64,000 nt of DNA from Sphingomonas sp. HITSZ_GF (GTDB taxonomy: Bacteria > Pseudomonadota > Alphaproteobacteria > Sphingomonadales > Sphingomonadaceae), in NCBI RefSeq assembly GCF_029543155.1, contig NZ_JARQXA010000005.1, positions 186,001 to 250,000 on the forward strand. Direction: 5' to 3'. Every line of letters begins with the position of its first letter. The first letter of the stretch is position 1. Below the pieces are notes generated by a model. That model was not told where the DNA came from. It ran no database searches and saw only the letters and a program-made list of their open reading frames with translations. The position numbers and the translations under genes are program-made. Positions 49,163-56,825 of the stretch are shown here, in pieces.

Positions 49163-49543
49163 ATGAAGGGGATTTCACAGGCGCTGATGATCGCTTTGGT
49201 GAGCGTGCCGCTCGCCGGGCCGAGGAGTCCGATGCGGCCGATCCGAATCGCTTCGAGCGATCTGAAGTGCATTCGCGACAATCTGTCAGCCTATCTGGCG
49301 CAGCCGCGACAGGCAGTGATCCTGATCCCGGGTACATGTCCCAATCCAAGGCCGCCGGTTTCGGATTATACGCGGCCACGGGCGCAATCCGGAGTGACGA
49401 TTCCGCGCAACGACACCAGCGGTATCATCGTGCTGTCGAAACCCCAACTCGAATGCCTTACTCGTTACTACGCATCCTTGCCCCCGGCGACGCGGAACCA
49501 GCCCTTCATCGAATGGAACACCGATTCGTGCCAATTCGGTTGA
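49163..49543 (+). CDS. small secreted four-cysteine protein, cassette gene 1
   Basis: A 126-aa protein with a signal peptide (KGISQALMIALVSVPLAGPR) and a compact domain carrying four cysteines: SSDLKCIRDN, LIPGTCPNPRPP, KPQLECLTRYY and NTDSCQFG, probably two disulfides. No family recognised. ATG at 49163 is chosen for the signal peptide; a GTG 15 bases earlier is in frame. Codon use is less GC-biased than in neighbours. It starts a three-gene set reading in one direction, gaps of 20 and 8 bases following. Confidence 0.6.
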   Translation: MKGISQALMIALVSVPLAGPRSPMRPIRIASSDLKCIRDNLSAYLAQPRQAVILIPGTCPNPRPPVSDYTRPRAQSGVTIPRNDTSGIIVLSKPQLECLTRYYASLPPATRNQPFIEWNTDSCQFG

Positions 49544-49563
49544 GGATTCCCCTCATCCCGGCG

Positions 49564-50085
49564 ATGAAGGTGCTTGAGGCTGCATCCTATCTGGGCGGAT
49601 TGGTCAGCCTGGTTCTGATCGTCATCCAGCTCCGCGCAGACGCCGCCCAGCGCCGAACTCAGACAGCCTTCGAATTCGTGCGCCAATTCGGAAACTCGCC
49701 GATGAGCGATCACCGGGCCGTGTTGCTCCGCATGTGGCTTCCCTATTCGGACCAATTGGCCGTCATCAATCAACAGGGCATGCCGGAGAAGGAAATCGCT
49801 GCACTGATCGAGCTGGTGCTGACGGAAGTGGACAAGCAGACCAGCCCCAACGGAGTAGTAGCAATTCACGAGATCGCAGATTTCTACGACCAGCTTCTAA
49901 TTTGCGAGGAAAGCGGGGCATGCGACCCGAAAGTCATCCGGAACTATTTCAGCAGCTACGGCCATAGTTTCCGCTGCCTCTACCAGAAGGTGGTCGAAGC
50001 GCAGGCGGCGGCCACCGGTGCGCCGGACCTGGGGAAAGGCATCCGGGAAATCGGCGGGAGCGCGCCCTGCACGCGGGCCGGCTAA
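49564..50085 (+). CDS. single-pass membrane protein, cassette gene 2
   Basis: A 173-aa protein with one N-terminal helix (ASYLGGLVSLVLIVIQLRAD) followed by a helical cytoplasmic or periplasmic domain: RRTQTAFEFVRQFGNSPMSD, VDKQTSPNGVVAIHEIADFY, CEESGACDPKVIRNYFSSYG. The shape recalls DUF4760-like proteins (one TM then a helical bundle), but I cannot confirm this. The start is uncertain: ATG 49564 has no good ribosome site, and a TTG at 49540 would overlap the previous stop. Confidence 0.6.
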   Translation: MKVLEAASYLGGLVSLVLIVIQLRADAAQRRTQTAFEFVRQFGNSPMSDHRAVLLRMWLPYSDQLAVINQQGMPEKEIAALIELVLTEVDKQTSPNGVVAIHEIADFYDQLLICEESGACDPKVIRNYFSSYGHSFRCLYQKVVEAQAAATGAPDLGKGIREIGGSAPCTRAG

Positions 50086-50093
50086 CCGCCGCC

Positions 50094-51455
50094 TTGCTTC
50101 TGGCTCTTGCGCCAGCGAACCCCGCGCCCGGGCAGGATCAGGCGCGCGGTACACCGTCGCAGCCAGAAGTCATAGAGCCGCCGCAGACGCCAATGACCCT
50201 GATCATACTCCCCGAGACCGAACGGGAAGCGCAGAACCCAAAGAATACGTCCAACATCGTTGCAAGCGGCGTGATCGGCCCCGAAACCCCGGCCCTATTC
50301 AAGGCACTTGTCAATAGCCGGCACATCAAGCGCGCGACCGTGTTTCTGAGCAGTACGGGCGGGGATCTCTGGGCAGCGATGGCGCTGGGGCGCGAGATCC
50401 GGCGCTATGGCTTCAACACCGAGGTGGGTTACGCGCGCCGGACTCAGGTCATTTTCGTCAATGCTAGCCGATGCCTCAGTTCATGCGCCTATGCCTTCCT
50501 CGGCGGAAATGTGCGCGACATCGCGGGGACGTCCGGCGACGAGATGCTCTTCTCGATCGTGCGACCGAAGAGCTACCTCCATCCCTCCCCCGATCGTCCG
50601 CAAGAATATCTCGGTTTCCATCAGTTCCGGCTCGGCCTCGCCGCGACCAGCTCGGCTGAAGCGGGTGGCGCGCTGGAGGAGCTTCGCGCTTCAACGGCAC
50701 AAAGCATCGCCAGCGCGCTTTCCGCCTATATCGCCGAGATGGGCGTAGAGCCGTTGGTTCTCGACTTTGCCGACAAGGCGCCATCGATCGACGAGCCTGG
50801 CGAGAAGAACATGTATTTCCCGACGATGCATGAGCTGACGGCCAGTGCAATTCTTCAAGTCGGCCGCTTCGGCCCTCTGGAGCTCGTGGCCGAGCCCGAA
50901 GGCCTGGCGCTGATCTCGCGCTTCTCAAATCCCCATCATTGGGAAAAGCAGATCAGTATATTCTGCGTACAGGATACGGCCGGGCGCAAGGCACTACGGG
51001 TCACTAGCACAACCGGGGGCCGTCGCGGGGAAGGAGCAGGCGATATCCTGCCGGTCGGGACACTGCTCTTGGGCAATTCGCCCAAGGTCCGCGAGATGTC
51101 GACCTCGGTAGTGCGCTGGTTCTTCGCGGTCACGGATGCCGTCGACCAGTTCGCCATAACCAAAAGCGGTACGGGCGGGCCGAAGGAAGCGCTCTTCGAG
51201 GACATCAAGCTGTCACCCGATATTCTCTACGACAACTACGCGACCATGCTCGATCTAGCGGCAGTAGAACGCATGAAAAAAACCGAGATCGTCACCATCG
51301 TCAGGCTGAAGTTCGGCCAAGGCTTCGAGCACGACATCGTGATGGATGCGCGCTTGCTCGCTTCGCTCGGCTTGGTGATGCAGCATTGTTTTGCGCTGCC
51401 GCGGGGCATGCAAAACACCGCGACGGGATGGCAGCCATCCGCCGACAATCGCTAG
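50094..51455 (+). CDS. secreted ClpP-fold protease-like protein, cassette gene 3
   Basis: A 453-aa exported protein with a ClpP/crotonase-like domain of the COG3904 (predicted periplasmic ClpP-class) type. Residues 54-62 open it (NIVASGVIG). VFLSSTGGDLWAAMALGREI (about 83-102) is the oxyanion-hole GG. RCLSSCAYAFLGG (126-138) contains the nucleophile serine, with LGFHQFRLG (about 175-183) a likely catalytic histidine. The remaining 270 residues are unrecognised. TTG at 50094 has no ribosome site. CTG at 50067, with GGGAG before it, would give a better signal peptide. Codon use is atypical for the window. Confidence 0.68.
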   Translation: MLLALAPANPAPGQDQARGTPSQPEVIEPPQTPMTLIILPETEREAQNPKNTSNIVASGVIGPETPALFKALVNSRHIKRATVFLSSTGGDLWAAMALGREIRRYGFNTEVGYARRTQVIFVNASRCLSSCAYAFLGGNVRDIAGTSGDEMLFSIVRPKSYLHPSPDRPQEYLGFHQFRLGLAATSSAEAGGALEELRASTAQSIASALSAYIAEMGVEPLVLDFADKAPSIDEPGEKNMYFPTMHELTASAILQVGRFGPLELVAEPEGLALISRFSNPHHWEKQISIFCVQDTAGRKALRVTSTTGGRRGEGAGDILPVGTLLLGNSPKVREMSTSVVRWFFAVTDAVDQFAITKSGTGGPKEALFEDIKLSPDILYDNYATMLDLAAVERMKKTEIVTIVRLKFGQGFEHDIVMDARLLASLGLVMQHCFALPRGMQNTATGWQPSADNR

Positions 51456-51461
51456 CGCCGC

Positions 51462-51950
51462 CTACTTCTTCCGCTTGAAGTCCACCGAGACGACGTTCGA
51501 GCCGTCCTCGACCGGCTTGGCCGCCGGCCCGTCATTCTCCGCTTCCTCGTGCTGCGGCTCGGGATCGTCGCCGCCATCGGCCGCCTGGAAGCGCAGCTCG
51601 AAGTTCACCGCCGGATCGTGGAAGCCGGTGATAGCCGAGAACGGGATGTAGAGCATCGCCGGCACCTGGTTGAAGCTCAGTCCAACCGAGAATTTGCTGT
51701 CGTCGACCTTCAGGTCCCAGAATCGATGCTGCAGGACGATGGTCATCTCGTCCGGGAAGCGCTCGATCAGCCGCTGCGGGATGTCGACACCCGGCGCATG
51801 CGTCTTGAAGGTGATGTAGAAATGATGCCCGCCGGGCAGGTTCCCGCCCGATTCGGCCACTGAGCCGAGCACGCGGCCGACGACTGCGCGCAGGGCCTCC
51901 TGCACGATCTCGTCATAGGGAATCAGGCTATCTGGCACGGTGCCGGTCAT
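51462..51950 (-). CDS. sspB: ClpXP adaptor SspB, alphaproteobacterial type
   Basis: A 162-aa adaptor that hands ssrA-tagged proteins to ClpXP. The substrate-binding fold is [59 protein letters not shown] and [21 protein letters not shown] disordered acidic linker then leads to the ClpX-binding tail [16 protein letters not shown] at 51950 is chosen; a longer frame would add an unlikely segment. TTGACC and CTACCC, 17 bases apart, lie just upstream, so it may be nearly leaderless. Its stop is six bases from the convergent cassette. Confidence 0.93.
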   Translation of the reverse strand: MTGTVPDSLIPYDEIVQEALRAVVGRVLGSVAESGGNLPGGHHFYITFKTHAPGVDIPQRLIERFPDEMTIVLQHRFWDLKVDDSKFSVGLSFNQVPAMLYIPFSAITGFHDPAVNFELRFQAADGGDDPEPQHEEAENDGPAAKPVEDGSNVVSVDFKRKK

Positions 51951-51957
51951 GCGCCTT

Positions 51958-51986
51958 GGGTAGAGCGCACCTACTATCACGGTCAA
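51958..51986 (-). promoter_or_regulatory. candidate sspB promoter
   Basis: On the minus strand TTGACC (51986-51981) and CTACCC (51963-51958) are 17 bases apart and the sspB ATG is seven bases beyond. It is divergent from hisB. Confidence 0.4.
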
Positions 51987-52024
51987 GATTGCATGCGCGG
52001 CAACCATCGCTATTGGGGGCAATC

Positions 52025-52612
52025 ATGCGCACCGCCACCGTCAGCCGCAAGACGAGCGAGACCGCCGTCGATGTCACCGTCAACCTGGACGGGACGGGAG
52101 CCTATTCCGTCGCCACCGGGATCGGCTTCTTCGATCACATGCTCGAGCAGCTCAGCCGCCATTCGCTGATCGATCTCGAGGTGAAGACGGTGGGCGATCT
52201 GCACATCGATCAGCACCACACGGTCGAGGATACCGGCCTGGCGATCGGCGAGGCGATCGCCAAGGCGCTCGGCGACAAGAAGGGCATCCGCCGCTACGCC
52301 GACGCGCTCTCGCCGATGGACGAGACGCTCACCCGCGTCGCGGTCGACATTTCCGGCCGCCCGTTCCTCGTCTGGAAGACCGAGTTCAGCCAGAAGCGCC
52401 TCGGCGAGATGGACACCGAGATGTTCGAGCACTGGTTCCACTCGTTCGCGCAGACCGCGGGGCTGACGCTCCATGTCGAGACGCTCTACGGCAGCAACAA
52501 CCACCATATCGCCGAAGCCGCATTCAAGGGCCTGGCCCGCGCGCTGCGCGAAGCGGTCGAGATCGATCCGCGCAAGGCGGACGTGATTCCTTCGACGAAA
52601 GGCGTGCTGTGA
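52025..52612 (+). CDS. hisB: imidazoleglycerol-phosphate dehydratase
   Basis: A 195-aa dehydratase for histidine synthesis. [58 protein letters not shown] and [20 protein letters not shown] hold the manganese-binding histidines. Monofunctional (no phosphatase half), as in most bacteria. ATG follows GGGGG. It heads the his cluster; a REP pair lies between it and hisH. Confidence 0.96.
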   Translation: MRTATVSRKTSETAVDVTVNLDGTGAYSVATGIGFFDHMLEQLSRHSLIDLEVKTVGDLHIDQHHTVEDTGLAIGEAIAKALGDKKGIRRYADALSPMDETLTRVAVDISGRPFLVWKTEFSQKRLGEMDTEMFEHWFHSFAQTAGLTLHVETLYGSNNHHIAEAAFKGLARALREAVEIDPRKADVIPSTKGVL

Positions 52613-52617
52613 ATAAT

Positions 52618-52699
52618 CCGTCGTCCCGGCGAAAGCCGGGATCTCGTGCGGTTCTTTTCCCGCCATCGCCTGCGATCCCGGCCTTCGCCGGGATGACGG
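52618..52699. repeat. REP-like pair inside the his cluster, family A
   Basis: CCGTCGTCCCGGCGAAAGCC with GGGATCTC and the complement ending GCCGGGATGACGG. The pair begins five bases after hisB and ends eight bases before hisH, so it would be carried in the his mRNA. Confidence 0.9.
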
Positions 52700-52706
52700 T
52701 GAAATC

Positions 52707-53309
52707 ATGACCGTCGCCCTGATCGATTACGGCGCAGGCAATCTCCACTCGGTCCACAACGCACTGAAGGCGGCGGGCGCGCGCGACATCGCGGTCACCG
52801 CCGATCCCGAGGCGGTGCTCAAGGCCGATCGGATCGTCCTGCCCGGCGTCGGCGCGTTCGGCGCCTGCGCGGCGGGGCTGCGCGTCATCCCCGGCATGGT
52901 CGATGCGCTCGACACCCGCGTCCGCCGCCAGGGCACGCCCTTTCTCGGCGTCTGCGTCGGCATGCAGCTGATGGCCGATGCCGGCGAGGAGATGGGCACG
53001 CACCCCGGCCTCGGCTGGATCCCCGGCACCGTCCGCGCGATCCCGCCCGCCCCCGGCGTGCACGTGCCGCACATGGGCTGGAACGACGTCGTTCCCGCCG
53101 TCCCCCACAAGCTGATCGAGGCGGGCGAGGCCTATTTCCTCCACAGCTTCGCCTTCAGCGGCGAAGGCGTGCTGGCCACCACCGATCATGGCGGCCCGGT
53201 CACCGCGGCGATCGGCCGCGACAACATGATCGGCGTCCAGTTCCACCCCGAAAAGAGCCAGCGCTACGGCATCGCGCTGGTCGAAAGGTTCCTGTCTTGG
53301 CGTCCGTGA
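52707..53309 (+). CDS. hisH: imidazole glycerol phosphate synthase, glutaminase subunit
   Basis: A 200-aa class I amidotransferase. ALIDYGAGNLHSVHNAL opens it; the catalytic triad is Cys83 in LGVCVGMQLM with His and Glu in VQFHPEKSQRYG near 183-185. It supplies ammonia to HisF. The ATG follows the repeat pair directly, with little ribosome site. Its stop overlaps the GTG of hisA by four bases. Confidence 0.96.
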   Translation: MTVALIDYGAGNLHSVHNALKAAGARDIAVTADPEAVLKADRIVLPGVGAFGACAAGLRVIPGMVDALDTRVRRQGTPFLGVCVGMQLMADAGEEMGTHPGLGWIPGTVRAIPPAPGVHVPHMGWNDVVPAVPHKLIEAGEAYFLHSFAFSGEGVLATTDHGGPVTAAIGRDNMIGVQFHPEKSQRYGIALVERFLSWRP

Positions 53310-54046
53310 ATCCCGGCCTGATCCTCTTCCCTGCGATCGACCTCAAGGGCGGCCAGATCGTCCGCCTGGCCGAAGGCGACATGGACCGCGCCACCGTCTA
53401 TGGCGACAATCCCGCCGCCCAGGCCGAGCTCTTCGCCCGGGCTGGCGCCGAATGGCTCCATGTCGTCGATCTCGACGGCGCGTTCGCCGGCGAATCGGTC
53501 AACGGCGCCGCGGTCGCCTCGATCCTCGAGAGCGGCTTTGGCGGCCATATCCAGCTCGGCGGCGGCATCCGGAATCGCGAATCGATCGAGCGCTGGCTCG
53601 ATCTCGGCGTCCGCCGCGTGGTGATCGGCACCGCAGCGCTCGAGAATCCCGACCTGGTCCGCGAGGCCGCTCGCGACAATCCCGGCCGCATCGTCGTCGC
53701 GGTCGACGCGCGCGACGGCATGGTCGCCACCCATGGCTGGGCCGATGTGTCGGACGTCAGCGTGGTCGATCTCGCCCGCCGCTTCGAGGATGCCGGCGTC
53801 GCCGCGCTGCTCTTCACCGATGTCGGCCGCGACGGGCTCCTCAAGGGCTGCAATGTCGAGGCGACCGTCGCGCTCGCCCGCGCCGTCTCGATCCCGGTCA
53901 TCGCCAGCGGCGGCGTCACCGACATTGCCGACATCCATGCGCTCCGCGCCCATGTCGCCGACGGCATCGAAGGCGTGATCACCGGCCGCGCGCTCTATGA
54001 CGGCCGGCTCGATCTCAAATGGGCGATCGAGGTGGGCAAGGCATGA
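53306..54046 (+). CDS. hisA: phosphoribosylformimino-AICAR isomerase
   Basis: A 246-aa TIM-barrel isomerase. [55 protein letters not shown] and [14 protein letters not shown] match HisA, with the two phosphate-binding repeats. GTG at 53306 overlaps the hisH stop (GTGA); TTG nine bases earlier is possible. The stop overlaps hisF (ATGA). Confidence 0.95.
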   Translation: MNPGLILFPAIDLKGGQIVRLAEGDMDRATVYGDNPAAQAELFARAGAEWLHVVDLDGAFAGESVNGAAVASILESGFGGHIQLGGGIRNRESIERWLDLGVRRVVIGTAALENPDLVREAARDNPGRIVVAVDARDGMVATHGWADVSDVSVVDLARRFEDAGVAALLFTDVGRDGLLKGCNVEATVALARAVSIPVIASGGVTDIADIHALRAHVADGIEGVITGRALYDGRLDLKWAIEVGKA

Positions 54047-54804
54047 CCGTCCGCGCCCGCGTCATCCCCTGTCTCGACGTGGCGAACGGCCGCGTGGTGA
54101 AGGGCGTCAACTTCGTCGACCTGAAGGACGCCGGCGATCCGGTCGAGCAGGCCCGCGCCTATGACGCCGCCGGTGCCGACGAGCTCTGCTTCCTCGACAT
54201 CACCGCCAGCCACGAGGCGCGCGGCACGATCCTCGACGTCGTCCGCCGCACCGCCGAAGTCTGCTTCATGCCGCTCACCGTCGGCGGCGGCGTGCGCTCG
54301 GTCGAAGACGCGCGCGCGCTGCTCCTCGCCGGCGCGGACAAGGTCGCGGTCAATTCCGCCGCCGTCTCGCGCCCCGAAGTGGTGGCCGAGATCGCCGAGA
54401 AGATGGGCAGCCAGTGCGTCGTCGCCTCCGTCGATGCCCGCAAGGTCGCCGAAGGGCGCTGGGAAGTCTTCACGCATGGCGGCCGCAAGCCGACCGGGAT
54501 CGACGCCGTCACCCATGCGCTCGCGCTTGCCCATCTCGGCGCCGGCGAGCTGCTGATCACCTCGATGGACCGCGACGGCACCCGCGACGGCTATGACCTG
54601 GAGCTGATCCGCACCATCGCCGACCAGGTCACCGTGCCGGTGGTCGCCTCGGGCGGCGTCGGCAATCTCCAGCATCTGGTCGACGGCATCGTCAACGGCC
54701 ATGCCAGCGCCGTCCTCGCCGCCTCGATCTTCCATTTCGGCGAAGCGAGCATCGCCGACGCGCATGCCGCGCTGGCGGCGGCGGGGATTCCGGTCCGCAG
54801 TTGA
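54043..54804 (+). CDS. hisF: imidazole glycerol phosphate synthase, cyclase subunit
   Basis: A 253-aa TIM-barrel cyclase. [55 protein letters not shown] and [20 protein letters not shown] are typical, with [14 protein letters not shown] the second phosphate site. It makes IGP and AICAR with HisH. GGTGGG lies about six bases upstream. A REP pair begins two bases after the stop. Confidence 0.96.
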   Translation: MTVRARVIPCLDVANGRVVKGVNFVDLKDAGDPVEQARAYDAAGADELCFLDITASHEARGTILDVVRRTAEVCFMPLTVGGGVRSVEDARALLLAGADKVAVNSAAVSRPEVVAEIAEKMGSQCVVASVDARKVAEGRWEVFTHGGRKPTGIDAVTHALALAHLGAGELLITSMDRDGTRDGYDLELIRTIADQVTVPVVASGGVGNLQHLVDGIVNGHASAVLAASIFHFGEASIADAHAALAAAGIPVRS

Positions 54805-54805
54805 G

Positions 54806-54886
54806 CCGTCATCCCGGCGAAAGCCGGGATCTCAGGCGATGGCGGGAAAGAGCCGCACGAGACCCCGGCTTTCGCCGGCGTGACGG
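54806..54886. repeat. REP-like pair after hisF, family A
   Basis: CCGTCATCCCGGCGAAAGCC with GGGATCTCAGG; the complement is slightly diverged (CCCCGGCTTTCGCCGGCGTG). The spacer is the inverse of that at 44591 and 52618. It lies between hisF and a 66-aa gene. Confidence 0.88.
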
Positions 54887-54931
54887 TGTTGGCTTAACCC
54901 TTCCCCAACTCCGCCGCGCTACACCGGCGCC

Positions 54932-55132
54932 ATGCTCCGCCTCGCGTTCCCGCTGCTCCTCCTCGCCGCCCCGGCGTTCGCCGCCGACGAGCCGCCGCAT
55001 ACCGGCCGCGCCGGCAGCCGCTCGATGCCCGAGCTTTCCGACCTGGCGCTCGCCGCCTGCGCCGCCGGCGGCATCTGGTTCGTCCGCCGCCAGCTGCGCG
55101 CCCGCTTCCGCAAGACCGCGCCCAAGGATTGA
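54932..55132 (+). CDS. small membrane protein between hisF and hisE
   Basis: A 66-aa protein: signal-like N-terminus (LRLAFPLLLLAAPAFAADEP), a short polar stretch with PHTGRAGSRS, then PELSDLALAACAAGGIWFVR with a basic RRQLRARFRK tail. The tail (Pro, helix, Arg cluster) resembles PEP-CTERM-type sorting ends, though it is not a clean match. It lies inside the his cluster, between hisF and hisE. Function unknown. Confidence 0.62.
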   Translation: MLRLAFPLLLLAAPAFAADEPPHTGRAGSRSMPELSDLALAACAAGGIWFVRRQLRARFRKTAPKD

Positions 55133-55163
55133 CAGCGGCGCCCGGCTCCTACAGCCGGAAACC

Positions 55164-55481
55164 ATGGCCGATACGCTCGACACGCTCGAACAGACGATCC
55201 GCGCCCGCCGCACAGCGAGCCCGGACAGCTCTTATGTCGCCAAGCTCACGCATCGCGGCCGCGCCAAGATCGCGCAGAAGCTGGGCGAGGAAGCGACCGA
55301 GACGGTGATCGCCGCGATCCAGGACGACCGCGAGGAACTGACCAAGGAAGCCGCCGACCTCGTCTTCCACCTGATCCTGCTGCTCGCCGATGCCGGCCTA
55401 AGCCTCGACGACGTCCGCGCCGAACTCGCCCGCCGCGAAGGCGTGTCGGGGATCGCGGAAAAGGCGAGTCGCTCCTCCTAG
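55164..55481 (+). CDS. hisE: phosphoribosyl-ATP diphosphatase
   Basis: A 105-aa MazG-fold hydrolase for the second step of histidine synthesis. SSYVAKLTHRGRAKIAQKLG, EEATETVIAAIQDDREELTK and EAADLVFHLILLLADAGLSL hold the acidic metal-binding helices. Separate HisE (not fused to HisI) is usual in alphaproteobacteria. Next comes a REP pair, then a HIT protein. Confidence 0.95.
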   Translation: MADTLDTLEQTIRARRTASPDSSYVAKLTHRGRAKIAQKLGEEATETVIAAIQDDREELTKEAADLVFHLILLLADAGLSLDDVRAELARREGVSGIAEKASRSS

Positions 55482-55559
55482 CCGTCATCCCGGCGAAAGC
55501 CGGGATCTCAGGCGAGGGCGCGCTGCGGCACGAGATCCCGGCTTCCGCCGGGATGACGG
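55482..55559. repeat. REP-like pair after hisE, family A
   Basis: GCCGTCATCCCGGCGAAAGC with CGGGATCTCAGGCG; the complement GAGATCCCGGCTTCCGCC ends in GGGATGACG. It follows the hisE stop immediately. Confidence 0.9.
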
Positions 55560-55591
55560 TTTGCTATTGGGTTGGGGCAAAGGAGCCGCGC

Positions 55592-55969
55592 ATGCCCATC
55601 GACGCCACCCAGCCCTATGACGACCAGAACATCTTCGCGAAGATTCTTCGTGGCGAGATTCCGTCGAAGAAGGTGTTCGAGAGTGAATTCGCCCTCGCCT
55701 TTCACGACATCAACCCGCAGGCGCCGCACCATATCCTGGTGATCCCCAAGGGCCCCTATGTCTCGTGGGATGACTTCTCGGCCAAGGCGAGCGAGGCGGA
55801 GATCGCCGGCTTTATCCGCGCGGTCGGCCAGGTGGCACGCGACGCTGGCTTCGTCGCGCCCGGCTACCGCCTGCTTGCCAACACCGGCATGGACGCGCAC
55901 CAGGAAGTGCCGCACCTCCATGTCCACATCTTCGCCGGCAAGCCGCTCGGCCCGATGCTGGCGCGCTGA
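55592..55969 (+). CDS. HIT family protein (HinT-like)
   Basis: A 125-aa histidine triad nucleotide hydrolase. NIFAKILRGEIPSKKVFESE opens it; the triad HLHVHIFAG lies at residues 108-116, and NTGMDAHQEVPH precedes it. HinT enzymes cleave aminoacyl-AMP and phosphoramidates. ATG at 55592 has AAGGAG seven bases before. It commonly follows hisE in sphingomonads and relatives, though no metabolic link is proven. Confidence 0.92.
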   Translation: MPIDATQPYDDQNIFAKILRGEIPSKKVFESEFALAFHDINPQAPHHILVIPKGPYVSWDDFSAKASEAEIAGFIRAVGQVARDAGFVAPGYRLLANTGMDAHQEVPHLHVHIFAGKPLGPMLAR

Positions 55970-55973
55970 GCGC

Positions 55974-56582
55974 TCAGCCGCCCACCGTCACCAACAACGG
56001 ATAGAGCAGGCTCCGGGCGATCCCGCCGGCGAGCAGCACGCCGGCGGGATTCGCCAGCGCCATCACGGGCACGGCAGGTGCCGGCAACCGCTTGCCGAGG
56101 ATGACGAAGAGCAGCGCCGCGCTGGCCACGAACGGCGCCACCTGCCCGATCAGCACGCCACCGCCGAGCAGCCGCCCCGCCCCGAAGCAGAGCAGCAACA
56201 GCAGGAAGGCATCGCGCCGGGCCGCCTTGGCCGCGCTCCCCTCCAGCTTCGTGAAGCCGCGCGTGAGCGACGAGAACAGGATCGCCGGCACCAGCAGCAC
56301 GGCGAGCAGCAGCGCCAGCCAGCCGATCGCCATCACCTGCGCCATGCCGCTCAGCGCCATCCCGCCGAGCGCGACCACCGCGGCGACATAGAGGCCGAGC
56401 ACCGCCAGCGTCACGCGCGGATCGCCGTCGCCATAGCCGGGCGGCAAGGGGCCGGACATGTCCAGCGGCCGCTGGCCGCGCTGCAGCCGCTCCATCTCGC
56501 CGCGATATTCGGGTGTCTGCTCTAGCGGCGCGCGCATCGCCCCCTTGTTGAAGTCCCTGCGCGCATCATGCTGCTCGTCCAT
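55974..56582 (-). CDS. Yip1-like multi-pass membrane protein
   Basis: A 202-aa protein with an N-terminal polar stretch (DEQHDARRDFNKGAMRAPLE) and five hydrophobic helices (VTLAVLGLYVAAVVALGGM, MAIGWLALLLAVLLVPAILF, RDAFLLLLLCFGAGRLLGGG, VAPFVASAALLFVILG, NPAGVLLAGGIARSLLYPLL). It fits the bacterial Yip1 family, whose role is unclear. ATG at 56582 has AAGGGGGG upstream. Convergent with the HIT gene. Confidence 0.68.
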   Translation of the reverse strand: MDEQHDARRDFNKGAMRAPLEQTPEYRGEMERLQRGQRPLDMSGPLPPGYGDGDPRVTLAVLGLYVAAVVALGGMALSGMAQVMAIGWLALLLAVLLVPAILFSSLTRGFTKLEGSAAKAARRDAFLLLLLCFGAGRLLGGGVLIGQVAPFVASAALLFVILGKRLPAPAVPVMALANPAGVLLAGGIARSLLYPLLVTVGG

Positions 56583-56825
56583 ATTGCCCCCCTTCCCTGG
56601 CAGGCCCCGCCTGTACCTGCTGCTTTCTGAATGGAACCATGCCGACGCCATCCTTCCGAAAGATGTCTGCAGCTTTCGTGCGCCCCCCGTCGCACGACTC
56701 ACCGCTTTCGTACGCTAAAGCCGCGCTTGGCGGCACTAAAGCATTGCCTCCCCCGGTTTTGCGGCTAGGCTCCGCGCTTTCATCTACTGGGGGCGGCGGA
56801 CGACCCGCCGCAAAGGGGACCATTC

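Noticed and set aside
49129..49560. Long frame extending cassette gene 2 upstream over cassette gene 1
   Set aside because: The added residues are Arg/Ser/Gly-rich noise, while the other frame has a signal peptide and ordered cysteines.
54932..55132. A true PEP-CTERM protein
   Set aside because: The tail has PEL rather than PEP and the protein is very short; only a resemblance can be claimed.
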